This document shows positions 63,476 through 64,000 of a stretch of 64,000 nt of DNA, one piece after another; the stretch's first letter is position 1, and every line of letters starts with the position of its first letter. The notes beneath the pieces were generated by a model. That model saw only the letters and a program-made list of their open reading frames with translations, was not told where the DNA came from and made no database searches. The DNA comes from Psychrobacter pygoscelis. Lineage in GTDB: Bacteria > Pseudomonadota > Gammaproteobacteria > Pseudomonadales > Moraxellaceae. The position numbers and the translations under genes were made by a program. The stretch lies in contig NZ_RQRU01000001.1 of NCBI RefSeq assembly GCF_004335015.1, positions 1 to 64,000 of the forward strand, given 5' to 3'.

Positions 63476-64000
63476 TCAACTTTTAACCCGAGTCATTGCT
63501 AGCATCTGCTTATTTTCGATAATTGTAGTCTTTGGGGTATGACGTGGTGAGCGAAACTTAGCCTGCTCGTAGAGCTGATGGGCAGTCATCGCCATGGCAA
63601 TAGCCACACGTTTGGCGGAGATTGGATGTACGGATACCGATTCAGGAACTATGGGCGATATCAGCCTAAACACCCCTTGACTAAGACGCTCAAGTGGTCG
63701 ACCTTTATGCTTACCTAGCAGTAAAGACGGCCGAAAAACAGTCAAATTAGTGAAGCCGATTGCCTCAATTGCTAGTTCAGTTTCTGCCTTGACGCGGTTA
63801 TAGAAAATTCGACTGTCTACTTGTGCACCAAGTGCAGATAATAAAAAGAACTGACGCACTCCTTTATTAAAGCATAAAGTCGCAAAGTCGACATTATAGT
63901 TATAATCAACTTGTCTAAACGCCTCTTCACTCCCCGCCTGCTTTTGTGTCGTACCTAGACAGCTAAAAGCATCTGTATGATAATCAAGGTCCAGATTGGC
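63476..64000 (-). CDS. NAD(P)-binding oxidoreductase (HTATIP2/YbjT-like), cut by the right edge
   Basis: The frame is open from the right edge to the stop at 63476 (175 codons). The visible part begins after the Rossmann core: DAFSCLGTTQKQAGSEEAFR then VDYNYNVDFATLCFNKGVRQ and FFLLSALGAQ, with the active-site-like YNRVKAETE. A Rossmann-fold substrate segment follows: FTNLTVFRPSLLLGKHKGRP. These features match atypical short-chain dehydrogenase relatives of HTATIP2 (CC3/TIP30) and E. coli YbjT. The N-terminal glycine-rich motif lies outside the window. It is upstream of rraA on the same strand with an 89-bp gap. Substrate unknown. Confidence 0.85.
   Translation of the reverse strand, partial: ANLDLDYHTDAFSCLGTTQKQAGSEEAFRQVDYNYNVDFATLCFNKGVRQFFLLSALGAQVDSRIFYNRVKAETELAIEAIGFTNLTVFRPSLLLGKHKGRPLERLSQGVFRLISPIVPESVSVHPISAKRVAIAMAMTAHQLYEQAKFRSPRHTPKTTIIENKQMLAMTRVKS

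Noticed and set aside
1..64000. CRISPR array, prophage, insertion sequence, rRNA or tRNA genes
   Set aside because: Read for on both strands; no regularly spaced repeats, transposase or phage genes, rRNA segments or cloverleaf tRNA sequences were recognised by eye. A covariance-model search would be needed to exclude a tRNA fully.

Overview
The window is bacterial chromosome, most like Psychrobacter or another member of the Moraxellaceae (Gammaproteobacteria). This rests on protein family resemblance, on AT-rich intergenic DNA between moderate-GC genes, and on gene neighbourhoods shared with Pseudomonas and Acinetobacter: alaS-lysC-csrA, prmB-aroC, prmA-DUF3426-fis-purH, hupB-ppiD and iscRSUA-hscBA-fdx. 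No rRNA, tRNA, CRISPR array, insertion sequence or prophage gene was seen. Almost everything is housekeeping; the accessory parts are the adhesin at the left end and a few decayed or unexplained stretches.

Layout. 1-1759 (-): N-terminal part of a trimeric autotransporter adhesin, cut by the left edge, followed by about 1.25 kb of AT-rich non-coding DNA. 3.0-6.0 kb: a small acidic protein, a DUF1275 membrane protein, FabI and FolE. 6.1-13.1 kb (-): a YejABEF-type peptide ABC transporter with the glyoxalase II gene gloB between the binding-protein gene and the permease genes. 13.5-19.2 kb (-): serC, a possible HolD-like gene, a frameshifted alpha-carbonic anhydrase pseudogene (on +), then aroC and prmB. 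19.7-24.1 kb: an L,D-transpeptidase, a small membrane protein and a DUF389 membrane protein. 24.6-30.1 kb (+): alaS, lysC (with a strong internal ribosome binding site that could make a separate ACT-domain subunit), csrA and a HopJ-family gene. 30.3-35.9 kb: DUF1315, nadK, a Bax-inhibitor-1-like membrane protein and a CcoI-like copper P-type ATPase. 36.3-45.2 kb (+): mrcB, a TPR lipoprotein, prmA, a DUF3426 protein, fis and purH. 45.4-48.4 kb (-): ppiD and hupB. 49.3-56.9 kb (+): a tail-anchored SCP2-like protein and the complete ISC iron-sulfur assembly cluster behind an IscR-box promoter. 57.2-64.0 kb (-): a HIT protein, a possible 36-residue protein, mfd, rraA and the C-terminal part of an NAD(P)-binding oxidoreductase cut by the right edge.

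How the genes work together: the isc genes build and deliver Fe-S clusters under IscR feedback. FabI, the L,D-transpeptidase, PBP1b, the Yej transporter and PpiD serve envelope building and peptide uptake. SerC, LysC, AroC, FolE and PurH are biosynthetic. PrmA and PrmB methylate ribosomal protein L11 and ribosomal protein L3. CsrA, Fis and HU are global regulators. Several convergent gene pairs are separated by clear bidirectional hairpin terminators.

No complete undescribed system stands out. The best leads are the internal lysC start, the carbonic anhydrase pseudogene, the Fis homologue with a long N-terminal extension and no dusB beside it, the SCP2-like tail-anchored protein, the 36-codon reading frame near 58.3 kb, and long perfect inverted repeats upstream of folE and inside the isc cluster.
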